64,000 nt of DNA, from the NCBI GenBank assembly GCA_050181835.1, contig JBFXCU010000013.1:15903-79902 (forward strand). The letters are read 5' to 3'. Position numbers and translations under genes: made by a program. Every line of letters begins with the position of its first letter. The stretch's first letter is position 1. Positions 7,771 through 17,905 of this stretch are shown here, piece after piece. Under the pieces are notes generated by a model, which worked only from the letters and a program-made list of their open reading frames with translations, made no database searches and had not been told where the DNA came from. The DNA comes from CAILZL01 sp050181835 (lineage in GTDB: Bacteria > Pseudomonadota > Gammaproteobacteria > Steroidobacterales > Steroidobacteraceae).

Positions 7771-9405
7771 ATGAACGCTATTCTATCTAAAGCCATAAAG
7801 ATGGCGTTGTTGTGTTTTGCTTTGTTCGGCAGCTTGGTTATCAGCACGCATGCTTTGGCGCAAGATATCGTGGCGAGTTCAGCTGTTGTGAATGTAGCCG
7901 AAGTGCAAATTTATCAGGCGCAAGTCTCTGATCCTGTTGATCAGCAAGCAGGGGCTACTCAACAGAATAATTCATCGCGCCGACTGCGTGGTCAGCATCG
8001 TGTCAATGATGGTACTGAGATAGTTACTATGGGTGATAATTCGCAACTGCTTGCTGGTGAACAAGCAAATACCGTGGTGTCCATTTTCGGTTCTTCCACC
8101 AGTGAAGGGGAAGTTAGTGGTGAAGTGGTTTCCATCATGGGTAATACCCATGTCACCGGGCCAATTGGCGGTGACGCTGTGGCGATAATAGGCAATGTAT
8201 ACGTCAACAACAAAGTGAATGGCGAAGTGGTCGCTGTATTTGGCAATGTTGAACTCGGTCCGCAAGCGGATGTGCGTGGCAAAGTGGTGGTCGTGGGCGG
8301 AACGCTCAAGCGCGATGCTGCGGCGAAAGTGCATGATAGTGTTCAACAGGTTGGTAAAGGCTTTGAGTCAATGAGCTTCGCTTGGCTCCAACCGTGGATA
8401 GATCAATGTTTGAAGTATGCACGACCACTGGCAATTGGCCCCGGCTTGGCGTGGGCATGGGTTGTCGCGATAGTATCGTTGCTGTCGTATGTGTTGACGG
8501 CGTGGTTGGCGCCACGTTCCGTACGTCGCTGCGTTGAAACATTGGAACACCATGCTGGTGCGTCGCTACTGGCAGCATTGGCGGGTATGGTGCTCACACC
8601 TGTCTTAATGATCCTGCTGTTTATCACCATGATAGGCATTCTCGCCATTCCATTTGTGGGTATCGCGCTGTTCTGTATTGGTATGTTCGGCAAGTTAGTG
8701 ATGCTAGCTTGGCTGGGTCGTCGCCTCATGCGAGGTTCATCTGATCCGGTGCTCGGGAATATGTCCATGGCAACATTGATTGGTGGTTTGTTAGTGACGC
8801 TACTGTACTTGGTGCCAGTGCTTGGCCTCGCAGTCTACAAGCTACTCGGTTTTGTTGGCTATGGTGTGGTGTTGTACACCTTGCTGCTTGCTTTTCGGCA
8901 ACGCTTACCTGCGTCTGTAACGCCACAAGGCGGAGCATTGCCACGGCATCAGTCTGTATTCACCGCATCTGCTGCCACCGAGTCGGTTACGGCGCAAGCA
9001 GCTACACCACCGAGTAACACAAACAATCTTGAGCTGCCGCGCGCTACTTTCTGGGTGCGTATGGGAGCATTGATGATAGATGCCATGCTGATCCTCTTTG
9101 TACTTAAATTAGTGAGTATCGACGATATTTTCTTGCCGATCTTGGCGCTGTATGGGGGGCTGATGTGGAAATTCAAAGGAACCACTATTGGTGGGTTGGT
9201 GTTTCATCTACATGTAGTTCGCGTTGATGGACGCGTCATGGATTGGCAGACCGTTGTGGTTCGCGCATTGAGTTGTTTACTGTCGTTACTGCCAGCAGGT
9301 TTTGGTTTTATCTGGATTGCCATTGATGATGGCAAGCAGAGTTGGCATGACAAGATTGCGGGCACAATTGTACTTAGGATACCGAAGAGTGGCTCATCGG
9401 TATGA
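7771..9405 (+). CDS. Exported beta-repeat (bactofilin-like) domain fused to an RDD-family membrane domain
   Basis: The protein is about 544 residues from the ATG at 7771 (an in-frame ATG at 7744 adds nine). It opens with a signal peptide ending near HALAQDI. A run of Gly/Val-rich repeats follows, with alternating VVSIMGN, AVAIIGN, VVAVFGN and VVVVGG units at roughly residues 95-185, resembling bactofilin or polymer-forming beta-helix repeats. Next come four or five hydrophobic segments (about 215-375). The C-terminus is an RDD domain (ATFWVRMGALMIDAMLI..., ending near WHDKIAGTIVLR). This is a surface or periplasmic beta-helix tethered to the inner membrane. Function unknown. Confidence 0.75.
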   Translation: MNAILSKAIKMALLCFALFGSLVISTHALAQDIVASSAVVNVAEVQIYQAQVSDPVDQQAGATQQNNSSRRLRGQHRVNDGTEIVTMGDNSQLLAGEQANTVVSIFGSSTSEGEVSGEVVSIMGNTHVTGPIGGDAVAIIGNVYVNNKVNGEVVAVFGNVELGPQADVRGKVVVVGGTLKRDAAAKVHDSVQQVGKGFESMSFAWLQPWIDQCLKYARPLAIGPGLAWAWVVAIVSLLSYVLTAWLAPRSVRRCVETLEHHAGASLLAALAGMVLTPVLMILLFITMIGILAIPFVGIALFCIGMFGKLVMLAWLGRRLMRGSSDPVLGNMSMATLIGGLLVTLLYLVPVLGLAVYKLLGFVGYGVVLYTLLLAFRQRLPASVTPQGGALPRHQSVFTASAATESVTAQAATPPSNTNNLELPRATFWVRMGALMIDAMLILFVLKLVSIDDIFLPILALYGGLMWKFKGTTIGGLVFHLHVVRVDGRVMDWQTVVVRALSCLLSLLPAGFGFIWIAIDDGKQSWHDKIAGTIVLRIPKSGSSV

Positions 9406-9499
9406 TCGTTGCGTAAGTAAAAATTTGGTCAGGTCGCAGAAAACTGCAAAATCAAGTCAGGAGGATTTAAATTGAAAATAGGATTATTAATGGGGCTAG

Positions 9500-10183
9500 T
9501 TACGCTTGACTATCCAACGCAGCCTGCCGACGTTTACGTGAGCGCCAGTATCGATAGCCAAGCAGAAAGGCGGTAATCGCTGCATAGATCAATGGTTCGG
9601 TCACGTCCTTTTTTACCAGCCAGTAAAAATGCCACACGCCGAGTGGCACTATCACATAAATCAATTTATGCAATTTATTCCAGCGCTTTCCCAAGCGACG
9701 CATCATCTTGTTCGTGGAAGTCACTGCCAGAGGAATTAGTAGTAACAGTGCGGCAAAGCCAATAGTAATGAAAGGTCGTTTGGCAATGTCTGCACCAATG
9801 CCCGCCCAATAGAATCCTTGATCTAGTGACAACCAGATCAAGAAGTGCAGAAGCACATAGGTAAAGCCATACAGACCTAACATGCGTCGAAAGTGCAGCA
9901 ACCAAGGCTGGCCGGTGATGAAACGCAATGGTGTCACGGCAAGCGTAATCATGAGAAAACGCAGCGCCCATTCGCCCTGGCTATGCAATAGTCTGGCGAT
10001 GGGGTCGGGAGTCTGGGCGAAATGCCAGAAGCCAATTGAGCTGACGATCCATGTACTGAATGAATCACTGAAGTTATTGGCGACCAATGCCAGCAAGCTG
10101 TGGATGGCAGGCAATGCGGGTATCAGACAAACAACGAAAACTATCGGCTTGAGATAGCGGCGAATGACTTGCTGTGACGGCAT
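9500..10183 (-). CDS. msrQ: Haem-binding membrane subunit MsrQ of the MsrPQ methionine sulfoxide reductase
   Basis: This is an inner-membrane cytochrome b-type protein (227 aa) of the ferric-reductase-like family that passes quinone-derived electrons to periplasmic MsrP. About six hydrophobic helices are visible, with His residues in the helices (LLHFLIW, WNKLHKLIYVIVPLGVWHF). Its ATG overlaps the msrP stop by one base (TAATG), so the pair is translationally coupled. Confidence 0.92.
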   Translation of the reverse strand: MPSQQVIRRYLKPIVFVVCLIPALPAIHSLLALVANNFSDSFSTWIVSSIGFWHFAQTPDPIARLLHSQGEWALRFLMITLAVTPLRFITGQPWLLHFRRMLGLYGFTYVLLHFLIWLSLDQGFYWAGIGADIAKRPFITIGFAALLLLIPLAVTSTNKMMRRLGKRWNKLHKLIYVIVPLGVWHFYWLVKKDVTEPLIYAAITAFLLGYRYWRSRKRRQAALDSQA

Positions 10184-11151
10184 TAAAAATACTTCTTCAA
10201 ATCCATGCCTTTGTACATACCCGCCACTTGCTCTTCATAGCCATTGAACATCAGCGTTTCCTGCCGCGCATTGAACAATCCGCCGCCTGCGCCTATATGA
10301 CGTTCGCGCGCCTGACTCCAGCGAGGATGATCAACATGGGGATTCACATTAGAATAAAAACCGTATTCACGCGGTGCGGCGATATTCCAAGTGGAGGGCG
10401 GTTGCGTCTCGACGAAATTTATTTCGACAATCGATTTAATATTTTTGAAGCCATACTTCCATGGTGTCATCAACCGTAGCGGCGCACCGTTCTGATTTGG
10501 TAGCGTCTGGCCGTACAACCCCACCACCATCATGCTCAAGGGGTGCATGGCTTCATCAATACGCAGGCCTTCTACATACGGCCAGTCCAAGTTACGAGAG
10601 CGCTGCCCCGGCATTTCGGATGGACGTAGAATGGTTTTGAAGGCCACATATTTGGCACGCGAATTAGGCTTGAAACGAGCCAGCAAGTCTTTGAGTGGAA
10701 AGCCCACCCATGGAATCACCATCGACCAGGCTTCAACGCAGCGAAAGCGATAGATGCGTTCTTCCAGCGCATGCGGCTTGATAATATCTTCCAGGGTCAG
10801 GGTGCCTTTTACATCGCATTCACCACCAATCTTGACGCTCCACGGCGTGGGCTTGAAGTTTCCCGAGTAACGGGCCGGGTCATCTTTATCGGTTCCAAAT
10901 TCATAGAAGTTGTTGTAGTTGGTTATTTCTTCGTAAGTGTTGGGCTTTTCGGTAACGCTAAACTCAGCGTTCTTGGTGAAAGTAAGTTTTTGCGTGGCAG
11001 CCGTTGCCGCCTGCCAGCCAATCGAACTGATCAAACCTGCAGCTACCGCCGACTTGAGTAAATCACGACGATTCAGATAGGCCGACTCCGGAGTGATTTC
11101 GGAGGGCAAAATGCGGGCGACATCTGCAGAACTGTGACGGTGAATTAGCAT
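10183..11151 (-). CDS. msrP: Periplasmic protein-methionine-sulfoxide reductase catalytic subunit MsrP
   Basis: MsrP is a molybdopterin enzyme that repairs oxidised methionines in envelope proteins. The 322-residue precursor carries a Tat signal (NRRDLLKSAVAAGLISSIG, residues about 27-45), ending before AATAATQKL. The molybdenum-ligand Cys is in the conserved YRFRCVEAWSMVIPW segment. The C-terminal VNPHVDHPRWSQARER is family-typical. It is the first gene of the msrPQ operon. The N-terminal n-region (about 26 aa) is rather long but normal for Tat substrates. Confidence 0.94.
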   Translation of the reverse strand: MLIHRHSSADVARILPSEITPESAYLNRRDLLKSAVAAGLISSIGWQAATAATQKLTFTKNAEFSVTEKPNTYEEITNYNNFYEFGTDKDDPARYSGNFKPTPWSVKIGGECDVKGTLTLEDIIKPHALEERIYRFRCVEAWSMVIPWVGFPLKDLLARFKPNSRAKYVAFKTILRPSEMPGQRSRNLDWPYVEGLRIDEAMHPLSMMVVGLYGQTLPNQNGAPLRLMTPWKYGFKNIKSIVEINFVETQPPSTWNIAAPREYGFYSNVNPHVDHPRWSQARERHIGAGGGLFNARQETLMFNGYEEQVAGMYKGMDLKKYF

Positions 11152-11244
11152 ATTCAGATCCTCTTCTCATCTTCAACCAGATAGTTCGCACAGAACCCGC
11201 ATCAAGTTACAGGAGTTTCATCGGGCACTGTGATTTTTTTTGGT

Positions 11245-13935
11245 TCAAGTCTTACGCTGTGCCAATTGTCGCAGCACATAGGGCAGGATGCCACCATGTT
11301 GGAAATACTCTAATTCCTTGGGTGTATCGATACGTACTTTGACAGCGAATTCAATCTTAACTCCGGAGTCTTGCTGTGCGATTACCGTAACTTGTTTGGC
11401 AGCACCGGCATCGAGATTCATGATATCGAACTGCTCCTGCCCGGTTAGGCCAAGGCTCTGAGCGGTTTGACCAGCGCTGAATTGCAGAGGTAGTACGCCC
11501 ATACCGATCAAGTTAGAGCGATGAATGCGCTCGAAGCTGGTTGCGATTACCGCCCTGACACCCAGTAGCATCGTACCTTTTGCAGCCCAATCACGCGACG
11601 AACCCGAGCCATATTCTTTACCGGCGAGAATGATTAATGGCGTATGTGCTTGCTGGTAACGCATGGCAGCGTCATAGATGCTCAGTACCTCATCGGAGGG
11701 AATATGCTTGGTGATACCACCTTCAATACCCGGAACCAGCAAGTTACGTAAACGGATATTGGCAAAGGTACCGCGCATCATGACTTCGTGATTGCCACGT
11801 CGTGAGCCATAGGAATTGAAGTCGGCTACCGCCACCCCCTGCGCTTGTAGATAGCTGGCCGCAGGACTGTTGCTGGCAATATTACCAGCAGGAGAGATGT
11901 GATCGGTGGTGACTGAATCACCCAGCAATGCCAGCACTCGCGCGCCCCGAATATCGGTTACTGCCGGTGGCTGCATGGTGATGTTGGTGAAGTAGGGCGG
12001 ATGTTTCACATAGGTAGAGCGGCTGTCCCATGTGTATATTTTTTCTGTCGGCACCTTGATGCTGTTCCAGTTGGCGTCACCGTCATACACGCTGGCATAG
12101 GTATGCGTGAACATTGCCGCGTCCACTGAGCCAGCCAGTATGCTCTGCACTTCACTCGGTGTCGGCCACACATCGCGCAGATATACGGGCTTGCCGTCAT
12201 TGCCAACGCCCAAGGCTTCGTTATTCAAATCTACATTTAGCGTACCCGCCAGTGCATAGGCCACCACCAAGGGTGGTGATGCCAAAAAATTCATTTTGAC
12301 TTCAGGATGCACACGGCCTTCAAAATTGCGATTGCCGGATAGCACGGCACAGGCAATAACATCACCCTGTTTTACTGCCGCAGAAATCTCCGGCAGCAAT
12401 GGTCCGGAGTTACCAATGCACGTTGTACAACCATATCCCACAGTATAAAATCCGGTAGCTTCCAGATCAGTCAACAGATTCGACTTAGTCAGGTAATCGG
12501 TTACAACCCGTGAGCCCGGTGCCAGACTGGTCTTGACCCATGGCTTGGCGGTGATACCGCGTTGGCGTGCTTTGCGCGCCACCAGTCCAGCGGCGATCAT
12601 CACGGCGGGATTGGAAGTATTGGTACAGCTGGTGATAGCCGCGATCAGAACCGCGCCATCTGCAACTGCAAATTGCTTACCAGCAACCGTGACCTCAACA
12701 CTGCCAGTAGCCGATGAAGTTTTCTGTGCTCGTTCGGTGGCCATCTGTTTGAAACTAGTTTGATAAGCCTGCTTCGCCACACGCAATGGCACACGATCTT
12801 GTGGACGCTTCGGCCCTGCCAGTGAGGGTTCTACAGTCCCAAGATCAAGCTCGACCACTGCGCTGTAGTCCGCTTGGCGCTGACCATCTTCTCGCCATAG
12901 GTGCTGATGCCTTGCATAGGCTTCAACCAATGCCAGCTGCTCAGCAGAGCGTCCGGTGAGTTGCAGATAACGAATGGTTTCTGCGTCAATAGGAAAAATT
13001 GCACAGGTACTGCCGAACTCAGGCGACATGTTGGCAATGGTGGCGCGATCAGCTAGCGGCAAGTTACTCAGGCCATCACCAAAGAACTCTACAAACTTGT
13101 CGACTACACCGTGCTTGCGCAGCATTTCAGTAATGGTCAATACCAGGTCAGTCGCCGTTGCGCCAGGCTTCAGGCTGCCAACCAGCTTGAAACCAATCAC
13201 TTGTGGAATAAGCATGGTCACTGGCTGACCTAGCATCGCCGCTTCAGCTTCGATACCGCCAACACCCCAGCCCAACACACCCAGCGCATTGACCATGGTG
13301 GTGTGTGAATCAGTACCTACCAGCGTGTCTGGGTAAGCCAGATGTTCAGCGCCTTGCTCAAGGTCAAAAACCACTCGCGCCAGATGTTCTATATTCACTT
13401 GGTGCACGATGCCGGTGTTTGGCGGCACCACTTTGAAATTACGGAACGCCGTTTGACCCCAGCGTAGAAATGCATACCGCTCAGCATTGCGCTCGAACTC
13501 AATGCGGGTGTTATCAACCAGTGATTGCGCATTGCCGTATTCATCCACTTGCACCGAGTGATCAATGACCAGTTCAGCAGGTGCCAGTGGGTTGATGTCA
13601 TCCGGATTACCGCCCAGCTTCAGCATAGCTTCGCGCATGGCGGCAAGGTCAACGACTACAGGCACACCAGTAAAGTCTTGCATCACCACACGACTGGGCG
13701 TGAAAGAGATTTCGTGTGACGGTGTGGCAGTGGCCTGCCAATTGAGCAGTGCCTCAATGTCATCACGTGTGACGTTAATGTCATCTTCAAATCGTAGCAG
13801 ATTTTCCAGCAGGATTTTCAGCGAGAATGGCAGGCGATCGAGATCATGTGCTGGCTGTAGCTTGGAGAGATCGTAAAAACCTAGCGATTTGCCACTGACG
13901 TTCAGCGTCGTGCGAGTCTTAAAGGAGTTAGTCAT
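11245..13935 (-). CDS. acnA: Aconitate hydratase A
   Basis: AcnA interconverts citrate and isocitrate in the TCA and glyoxylate cycles. The 896-residue protein has the full AcnA/IRP layout. The [4Fe-4S] cysteines are in SCTNTSNP and in GYGCTTCIGNSGP, GTDSHTTMVNALGVLGWGVGG is near residue 205, and the swivel domain carries KEYGSGSSRDWAAKG. The ATG has GAGGTGA upstream. It is monocistronic. Confidence 0.97.
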   Translation of the reverse strand: MTNSFKTRTTLNVSGKSLGFYDLSKLQPAHDLDRLPFSLKILLENLLRFEDDINVTRDDIEALLNWQATATPSHEISFTPSRVVMQDFTGVPVVVDLAAMREAMLKLGGNPDDINPLAPAELVIDHSVQVDEYGNAQSLVDNTRIEFERNAERYAFLRWGQTAFRNFKVVPPNTGIVHQVNIEHLARVVFDLEQGAEHLAYPDTLVGTDSHTTMVNALGVLGWGVGGIEAEAAMLGQPVTMLIPQVIGFKLVGSLKPGATATDLVLTITEMLRKHGVVDKFVEFFGDGLSNLPLADRATIANMSPEFGSTCAIFPIDAETIRYLQLTGRSAEQLALVEAYARHQHLWREDGQRQADYSAVVELDLGTVEPSLAGPKRPQDRVPLRVAKQAYQTSFKQMATERAQKTSSATGSVEVTVAGKQFAVADGAVLIAAITSCTNTSNPAVMIAAGLVARKARQRGITAKPWVKTSLAPGSRVVTDYLTKSNLLTDLEATGFYTVGYGCTTCIGNSGPLLPEISAAVKQGDVIACAVLSGNRNFEGRVHPEVKMNFLASPPLVVAYALAGTLNVDLNNEALGVGNDGKPVYLRDVWPTPSEVQSILAGSVDAAMFTHTYASVYDGDANWNSIKVPTEKIYTWDSRSTYVKHPPYFTNITMQPPAVTDIRGARVLALLGDSVTTDHISPAGNIASNSPAASYLQAQGVAVADFNSYGSRRGNHEVMMRGTFANIRLRNLLVPGIEGGITKHIPSDEVLSIYDAAMRYQQAHTPLIILAGKEYGSGSSRDWAAKGTMLLGVRAVIATSFERIHRSNLIGMGVLPLQFSAGQTAQSLGLTGQEQFDIMNLDAGAAKQVTVIAQQDSGVKIEFAVKVRIDTPKELEYFQHGGILPYVLRQLAQRKT

Positions 13936-14117
13936 GATTCACCTCGGTAGGTCAGAAATCAGGCGAGCTGTTCAGACTCGCTCTTAATGCCTGGTTTGGC
14001 ACTGATTTGGGTAGAGAGTTCAACTCTGTTTTTCAAGGCGCGTTGCAAGTGATGTAACTGGTGATATGGTTAGAAACAGAAAAAATGAAATGTACTTGGC
14101 TAGTAGAACTTCTACAC

Positions 14118-14496
14118 CTAACAGGCTAATTCTTCGTAATCGAGTGGATTACCATCCTAGCGCCGAGTGCCGACGACGCAGAGGTTGTAGAACTGTTCGA
14201 TATAGTGCAACACATCGGCCCTAGCTTCGTCTCGTGTTTGATAAATCGTTCGATGAGTCCGCTCGGTCTTGAGGGTTGAGACGAAACGTTCCATTCATGC
14301 TGCATGTCAGATCATGCGCCGTTACCGCGCGTTGAAACCTGTCGCTGGTGTACTGACTTCCTTGGTCAGAGTGATGCAGTAATGTGGCAACTGGCCCGCG
14401 ACACTGCCTTGCCCTCAGTACAGCGAATCGCCAACGTGCGAGGTGGCACGCAAGAGTCTGACCTGACGAGTTGACGCTACTGCGGCGAATGGACAA
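14118..14496 (-). pseudogene. Remnant of an IS3-family transposase (OrfB, integrase core)
   Basis: Reading leftwards, one frame contains LLHHSDQGSQYTSDRFQ, the second catalytic Asp block of an IS3-type rve integrase core, and reaches CSM. The conserved stretch that should follow is missing. Another frame resumes with MERFVSTLKTERTHRTIY and DVLHYIEQFYNL, the segment carrying the final catalytic Glu, then stops at GTRR. Typical C-terminal residues (DGNPLDYEELA) follow after that stop. The remnant therefore combines an internal deletion or frameshift with a premature stop. Its 5' half is absent; the upstream side abuts the FMN reductase gene. Confidence 0.8.
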
Positions 14497-15034
14497 ATGC
14501 CGCGAAACCGCTCATGAAGTTGCGCAGTTGCGTGCGCAGGGCATCGTCAGTCAGGGTGCCGGACGCATCAAAAGCACTGCCAGCACGGGACACCATCAGG
14601 CGACCACCGAACCATGGACGCGTTCCCAGTGTACGTAGTACTGGCAGCCAAGCGTTCTGCGCTAGGATGGTGCCGAATCCACTGGGGGATGCGCCGATCA
14701 CTGCCACTGGCCGACCGCCAAACACCTGGGGGATATCTGCAGGAGGTCGCGACAACCAGTCGATGGCGTTCTTGAATACGCCCGGGATACTGTTGTTGTA
14801 ATCGGGCGTTACCAGCAACAATCCGTCGCAGGCGATGATCTGGTTCTTAAGTTTCTGTACAGCCTCCGGGATACCGCTGGCAACTTCCACATCACCATCA
14901 TAGAGCGGGATGCCGTGGATGGAACCGATCTCAAGCTGCGCGTTTTCCGGCATTAACTCAACGGCATTACGCAGTAGCATGGTATTCAACGATGCTCGGC
15001 GCAGACTGCCGGAAATGCCGAGGATTTTTGTCAT
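14477..15034 (-). CDS. NADPH-dependent FMN reductase family protein
   Basis: This flavodoxin-like oxidoreductase (185 aa) is related to chromate/quinone reductases. Motifs are the phosphate-binding GSLRRASLNTMLLRN at the N-terminus, DGLLLVTPDYNNSIPGVFKNAIDWLSRP in the middle and GRPVAVIGASPSGFG. I chose the ATG at 15034, which has AGGAG 8 nt upstream and gives MTKILGISGS; an upstream in-frame start at 15073 adds 13 non-conserved residues. The 3' end abuts the IS3 remnant, but the C-terminus looks complete. Confidence 0.88.
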   Translation of the reverse strand: MTKILGISGSLRRASLNTMLLRNAVELMPENAQLEIGSIHGIPLYDGDVEVASGIPEAVQKLKNQIIACDGLLLVTPDYNNSIPGVFKNAIDWLSRPPADIPQVFGGRPVAVIGASPSGFGTILAQNAWLPVLRTLGTRPWFGGRLMVSRAGSAFDASGTLTDDALRTQLRNFMSGFAAFVHSPQ

Positions 15035-15259
15035 GACGGAAAACTCCTGAAGTGGGAATAGTGAGGCTGGCATCTTAGCATCGACTGGCTGCGCGACCCA
15101 GTGGCGGTACTGCTCGTCCCGATTAATGCCCTGAGCTTACACGTGCCTTGCGGTTATCACAGATTGTCTATGCACTCAAATCCGTTACATGATCTGTCCT
15201 CGACACGATCGTTGTGTGTGTAAAGTAAGGAGACCTTAACCAATACAGCAGGACTCACC

Positions 15260-16294
15260 ATGCATCAGCTTAGGCAGCAACTTGGCATGATCGGTTTGGG
15301 ACGCATGGGCGCCAACATGGTGCGACGACTAATACATGCCGGTCAGCCCTGTGTGGTGTATGACGCTAATCCTCAAGCCATTGATTCTTTGCGACACCTT
15401 GAACCCAATGTGGTCGGCGCTAAATCGCTTACTGAACTGGTCGATTCTCTCGCTACGCCGCGCGCTATTTGGCTCATGGTGCCTGCCGCTTTAGTTGATA
15501 CAGTATTATCAGCGCTCACGCCGTTACTCAGTGTTGGCGATACGGTGATCGATGGCGGCAATTCCTACTATCGTGACGACATGCGTCGCAGTGCTGCACT
15601 TGCTTCACAGCGTATTCACTACTTGGATGTCGGCACCAGCGGGGGCATTGCGGGACTAGAGCGCGGTTACTGCCTGATGATTGGCGGCGAGAAGGAAGCT
15701 GTGGAACGCCTGACGCCTATTTTTGCCGCACTCGCTCCCGGCGGCGAGTCAAGTTCAGCCACACAAGTTAAGTTAGGCGGTGCGGCGGCTGGCTATCTGC
15801 ATTGCGGTCCATCCGGTGCCGGCCATTTCGTCAAGATGGTGCACAATGGTATCGAATACGGCGTCATGGCAGCCTACGCGGAAGGCATGAACATTTTGTA
15901 CAACGCCAACATCGGCAAGCGCCAACATGACGTCGATGCGGAGACCACTCCGCTCAGCAACCCCGAGTACTATCAATTCGATCTGAGTTTGCCACAGATC
16001 GCCGAAGTCTGGCGGCACGGTAGTGTCATCAGTTCATGGTTGCTTGATCTAACCGCGCAAGCGTTGCGCGACGACGCGGACTTGCAGAATTATGCAGGTC
16101 ACGTATCCGATTCCGGCGAGGGACGTTGGACGTTGAATGCAGCCATCGATACAGGTGTGCCGACGCCGGTAATTGGCGCGGCACTGTTCGGACGATTTCA
16201 GTCACGCGGCAATGACGACTACGCCAACCGACTGCTTTCTGCGATGCGCAAACAGTTCGGCGGACACGATGAAAAAAGCAAGGACGGTACCTGA
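15260..16294 (+). CDS. gnd: 6-phosphogluconate dehydrogenase, decarboxylating (short form)
   Basis: The enzyme oxidatively decarboxylates 6-phosphogluconate to ribulose 5-phosphate. The 344-residue protein belongs to the short (YqeC-type) class rather than the 470-residue form. It has the Rossmann motif LGMIGLGRMGANM, the substrate-binding GTSGGIAGLERGYCLMIGG and the catalytic Lys/Asn region FVKMVHNGIEYGVM. zwf begins 2 bp after its stop, so the two oxidative pentose-phosphate enzymes are co-expressed. AAGGAG precedes the start region. Confidence 0.92.
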   Translation: MHQLRQQLGMIGLGRMGANMVRRLIHAGQPCVVYDANPQAIDSLRHLEPNVVGAKSLTELVDSLATPRAIWLMVPAALVDTVLSALTPLLSVGDTVIDGGNSYYRDDMRRSAALASQRIHYLDVGTSGGIAGLERGYCLMIGGEKEAVERLTPIFAALAPGGESSSATQVKLGGAAAGYLHCGPSGAGHFVKMVHNGIEYGVMAAYAEGMNILYNANIGKRQHDVDAETTPLSNPEYYQFDLSLPQIAEVWRHGSVISSWLLDLTAQALRDDADLQNYAGHVSDSGEGRWTLNAAIDTGVPTPVIGAALFGRFQSRGNDDYANRLLSAMRKQFGGHDEKSKDGT

Positions 16295-16296
16295 CA

Positions 16297-17709
16297 ATGA
16301 CGAGCATTCACACAGACCAACGACGATCCGATGCGCTTGTCTTGTTCGGAGTAACGGGAGACCTTGCTTACAAAATGATTTTTCCGGCACTGTACGCGTT
16401 GGCCAAGAGGGGCAAGCTCACCATGCCCGTCATTGGCGTCGCCTCCTCAGATTGGAGTGTGGCGCAACTCAAGCAACGCGCCAAAGAGAGCATTGCGCAC
16501 CACTGCAAGGTGGATGACAAGAAGGCGCTTACCCAGTTACTAGCGTCGCTGAACTATGTTGCTGGTGATTATCGAAACGCGGCGACGTTCACCGCACTAA
16601 AGAAGACGCTCGGTCCAGCACGATGTCCCGCATATTATTTAGCCATACCACCTTCACTGTTCGCGCCGGTGATCGCCGGACTTGGGGCCGCTGGCTTGGA
16701 TCGCAATGCACGCATTATTGTCGAAAAACCGTTTGGACGCGATCTTGCCTCCGCGCGTGAGCTCAATCGCACCGCATGCGCGCTGTTCGATGAAGATTCG
16801 ATCTTTCGTATTGATCACTATCTGGGTAAGGAGGCCATCATGAATATCCTCTACTTCCGCTTTGCTAACTCGTTTGCCGAACCGATTTGGAATCGCAACT
16901 ACATTAGCAGTGTGCAAATCACCTTGGCCGAAAATTTCGGTGTTGGAACGCGCGGTGCCTTCTATGAAAGCGCCGGTTGTTTGCGCGATGTCGTGCAAAA
17001 CCATCTGTTTCAGATTGTCGCATTGCTGGCGATGGAACCGCCTGCCTATCAGGGATATGGGGCGGTTCAATCGGAAAAAGCCAAAGTGTTTCAGGCCATG
17101 CGTCCCCTAACACCAGAAGATATGGTGCGCGGTCAATATGTGGGTTACCGCAAAGAACATGGTGTGGCCGCACGCTCTGATGTCGAAACCTATTGCGCGC
17201 TGCGGTTATTTATTGACTCTTGGCGTTGGCAAGGTGTGCCGTGGTATTTGCGCTCCGGCAAGTGTCTTCCCGAAACAGCGGCGGAGGTTCTGGTTGAGCT
17301 TAAGCCACCGCCACAGAAACTATTCGATGATGCCGTTCATCCCGCTGGTCGCAACAATTATCTACGTTTTCGGTTGTCACCTTGTTCGGCTGTAGCACTC
17401 GCGGCGCGTGTGAAACGTGCTGGCAAAGAATTCATTGGCGACCAAGAGGAACTCTACCTGCTGGAAGAAGAACCGAATCAAGCCATGCCGTATGAACGCT
17501 TGTTGGACGATGCAATGTCTGGTGACGGCGCATTGTTCACTCGCGCAGATGCCATTGAGGCGGCGTGGGTGGTCGTCAACTCGGTACTGGAAGACCATCA
17601 CAAAGTACGACCATACAAGCGCGGTACTTGGGGGCCGAAGCAGGCCGATGAGCTCATACAAGAGGATGGGGGGTGGCACAACCCGATAGCGCGTCGCGCA
17701 GCGCTGTAA
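16297..17709 (+). CDS. zwf: Glucose-6-phosphate 1-dehydrogenase
   Basis: This enzyme catalyses the NADP-dependent first step of the oxidative pentose phosphate pathway. The 470-residue protein has the N-terminal nucleotide-binding domain (LVLFGVTGDLAYKMIFPALY), the EKPFGRDLASARELN strand and the active-site signature RIDHYLGKEAIMN with the catalytic His. The coenzyme-binding GDL motif is followed by AYK instead of the common A-x-R/K pattern, which is acceptable. It is directly coupled to gnd; a 6-phosphogluconolactonase gene is not adjacent. Confidence 0.95.
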   Translation: MTSIHTDQRRSDALVLFGVTGDLAYKMIFPALYALAKRGKLTMPVIGVASSDWSVAQLKQRAKESIAHHCKVDDKKALTQLLASLNYVAGDYRNAATFTALKKTLGPARCPAYYLAIPPSLFAPVIAGLGAAGLDRNARIIVEKPFGRDLASARELNRTACALFDEDSIFRIDHYLGKEAIMNILYFRFANSFAEPIWNRNYISSVQITLAENFGVGTRGAFYESAGCLRDVVQNHLFQIVALLAMEPPAYQGYGAVQSEKAKVFQAMRPLTPEDMVRGQYVGYRKEHGVAARSDVETYCALRLFIDSWRWQGVPWYLRSGKCLPETAAEVLVELKPPPQKLFDDAVHPAGRNNYLRFRLSPCSAVALAARVKRAGKEFIGDQEELYLLEEEPNQAMPYERLLDDAMSGDGALFTRADAIEAAWVVVNSVLEDHHKVRPYKRGTWGPKQADELIQEDGGWHNPIARRAAL

Positions 17710-17905
17710 TGATGAATCATCGACAGCATTAGGCTCGTGGGTTTGGGGCTGGTGAAATAGGGTGGTTCTTGATGTCGATAGCGAGAACTCAAACAATCCA
17801 TTGGGAGTAACCCCCGCATGAGGGCAAGATGTGTTGTGGCAGGATGCCAATGGAGACTTTAATGGAAGTTAAACAAATCTGGCAGAGCAAAGTGATCAAC
17901 TGAAT

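Noticed and set aside
16654..17070. 138-codon open frame antisense to zwf
   Set aside because: Shadow of the strongly conserved G6PDH coding sequence.
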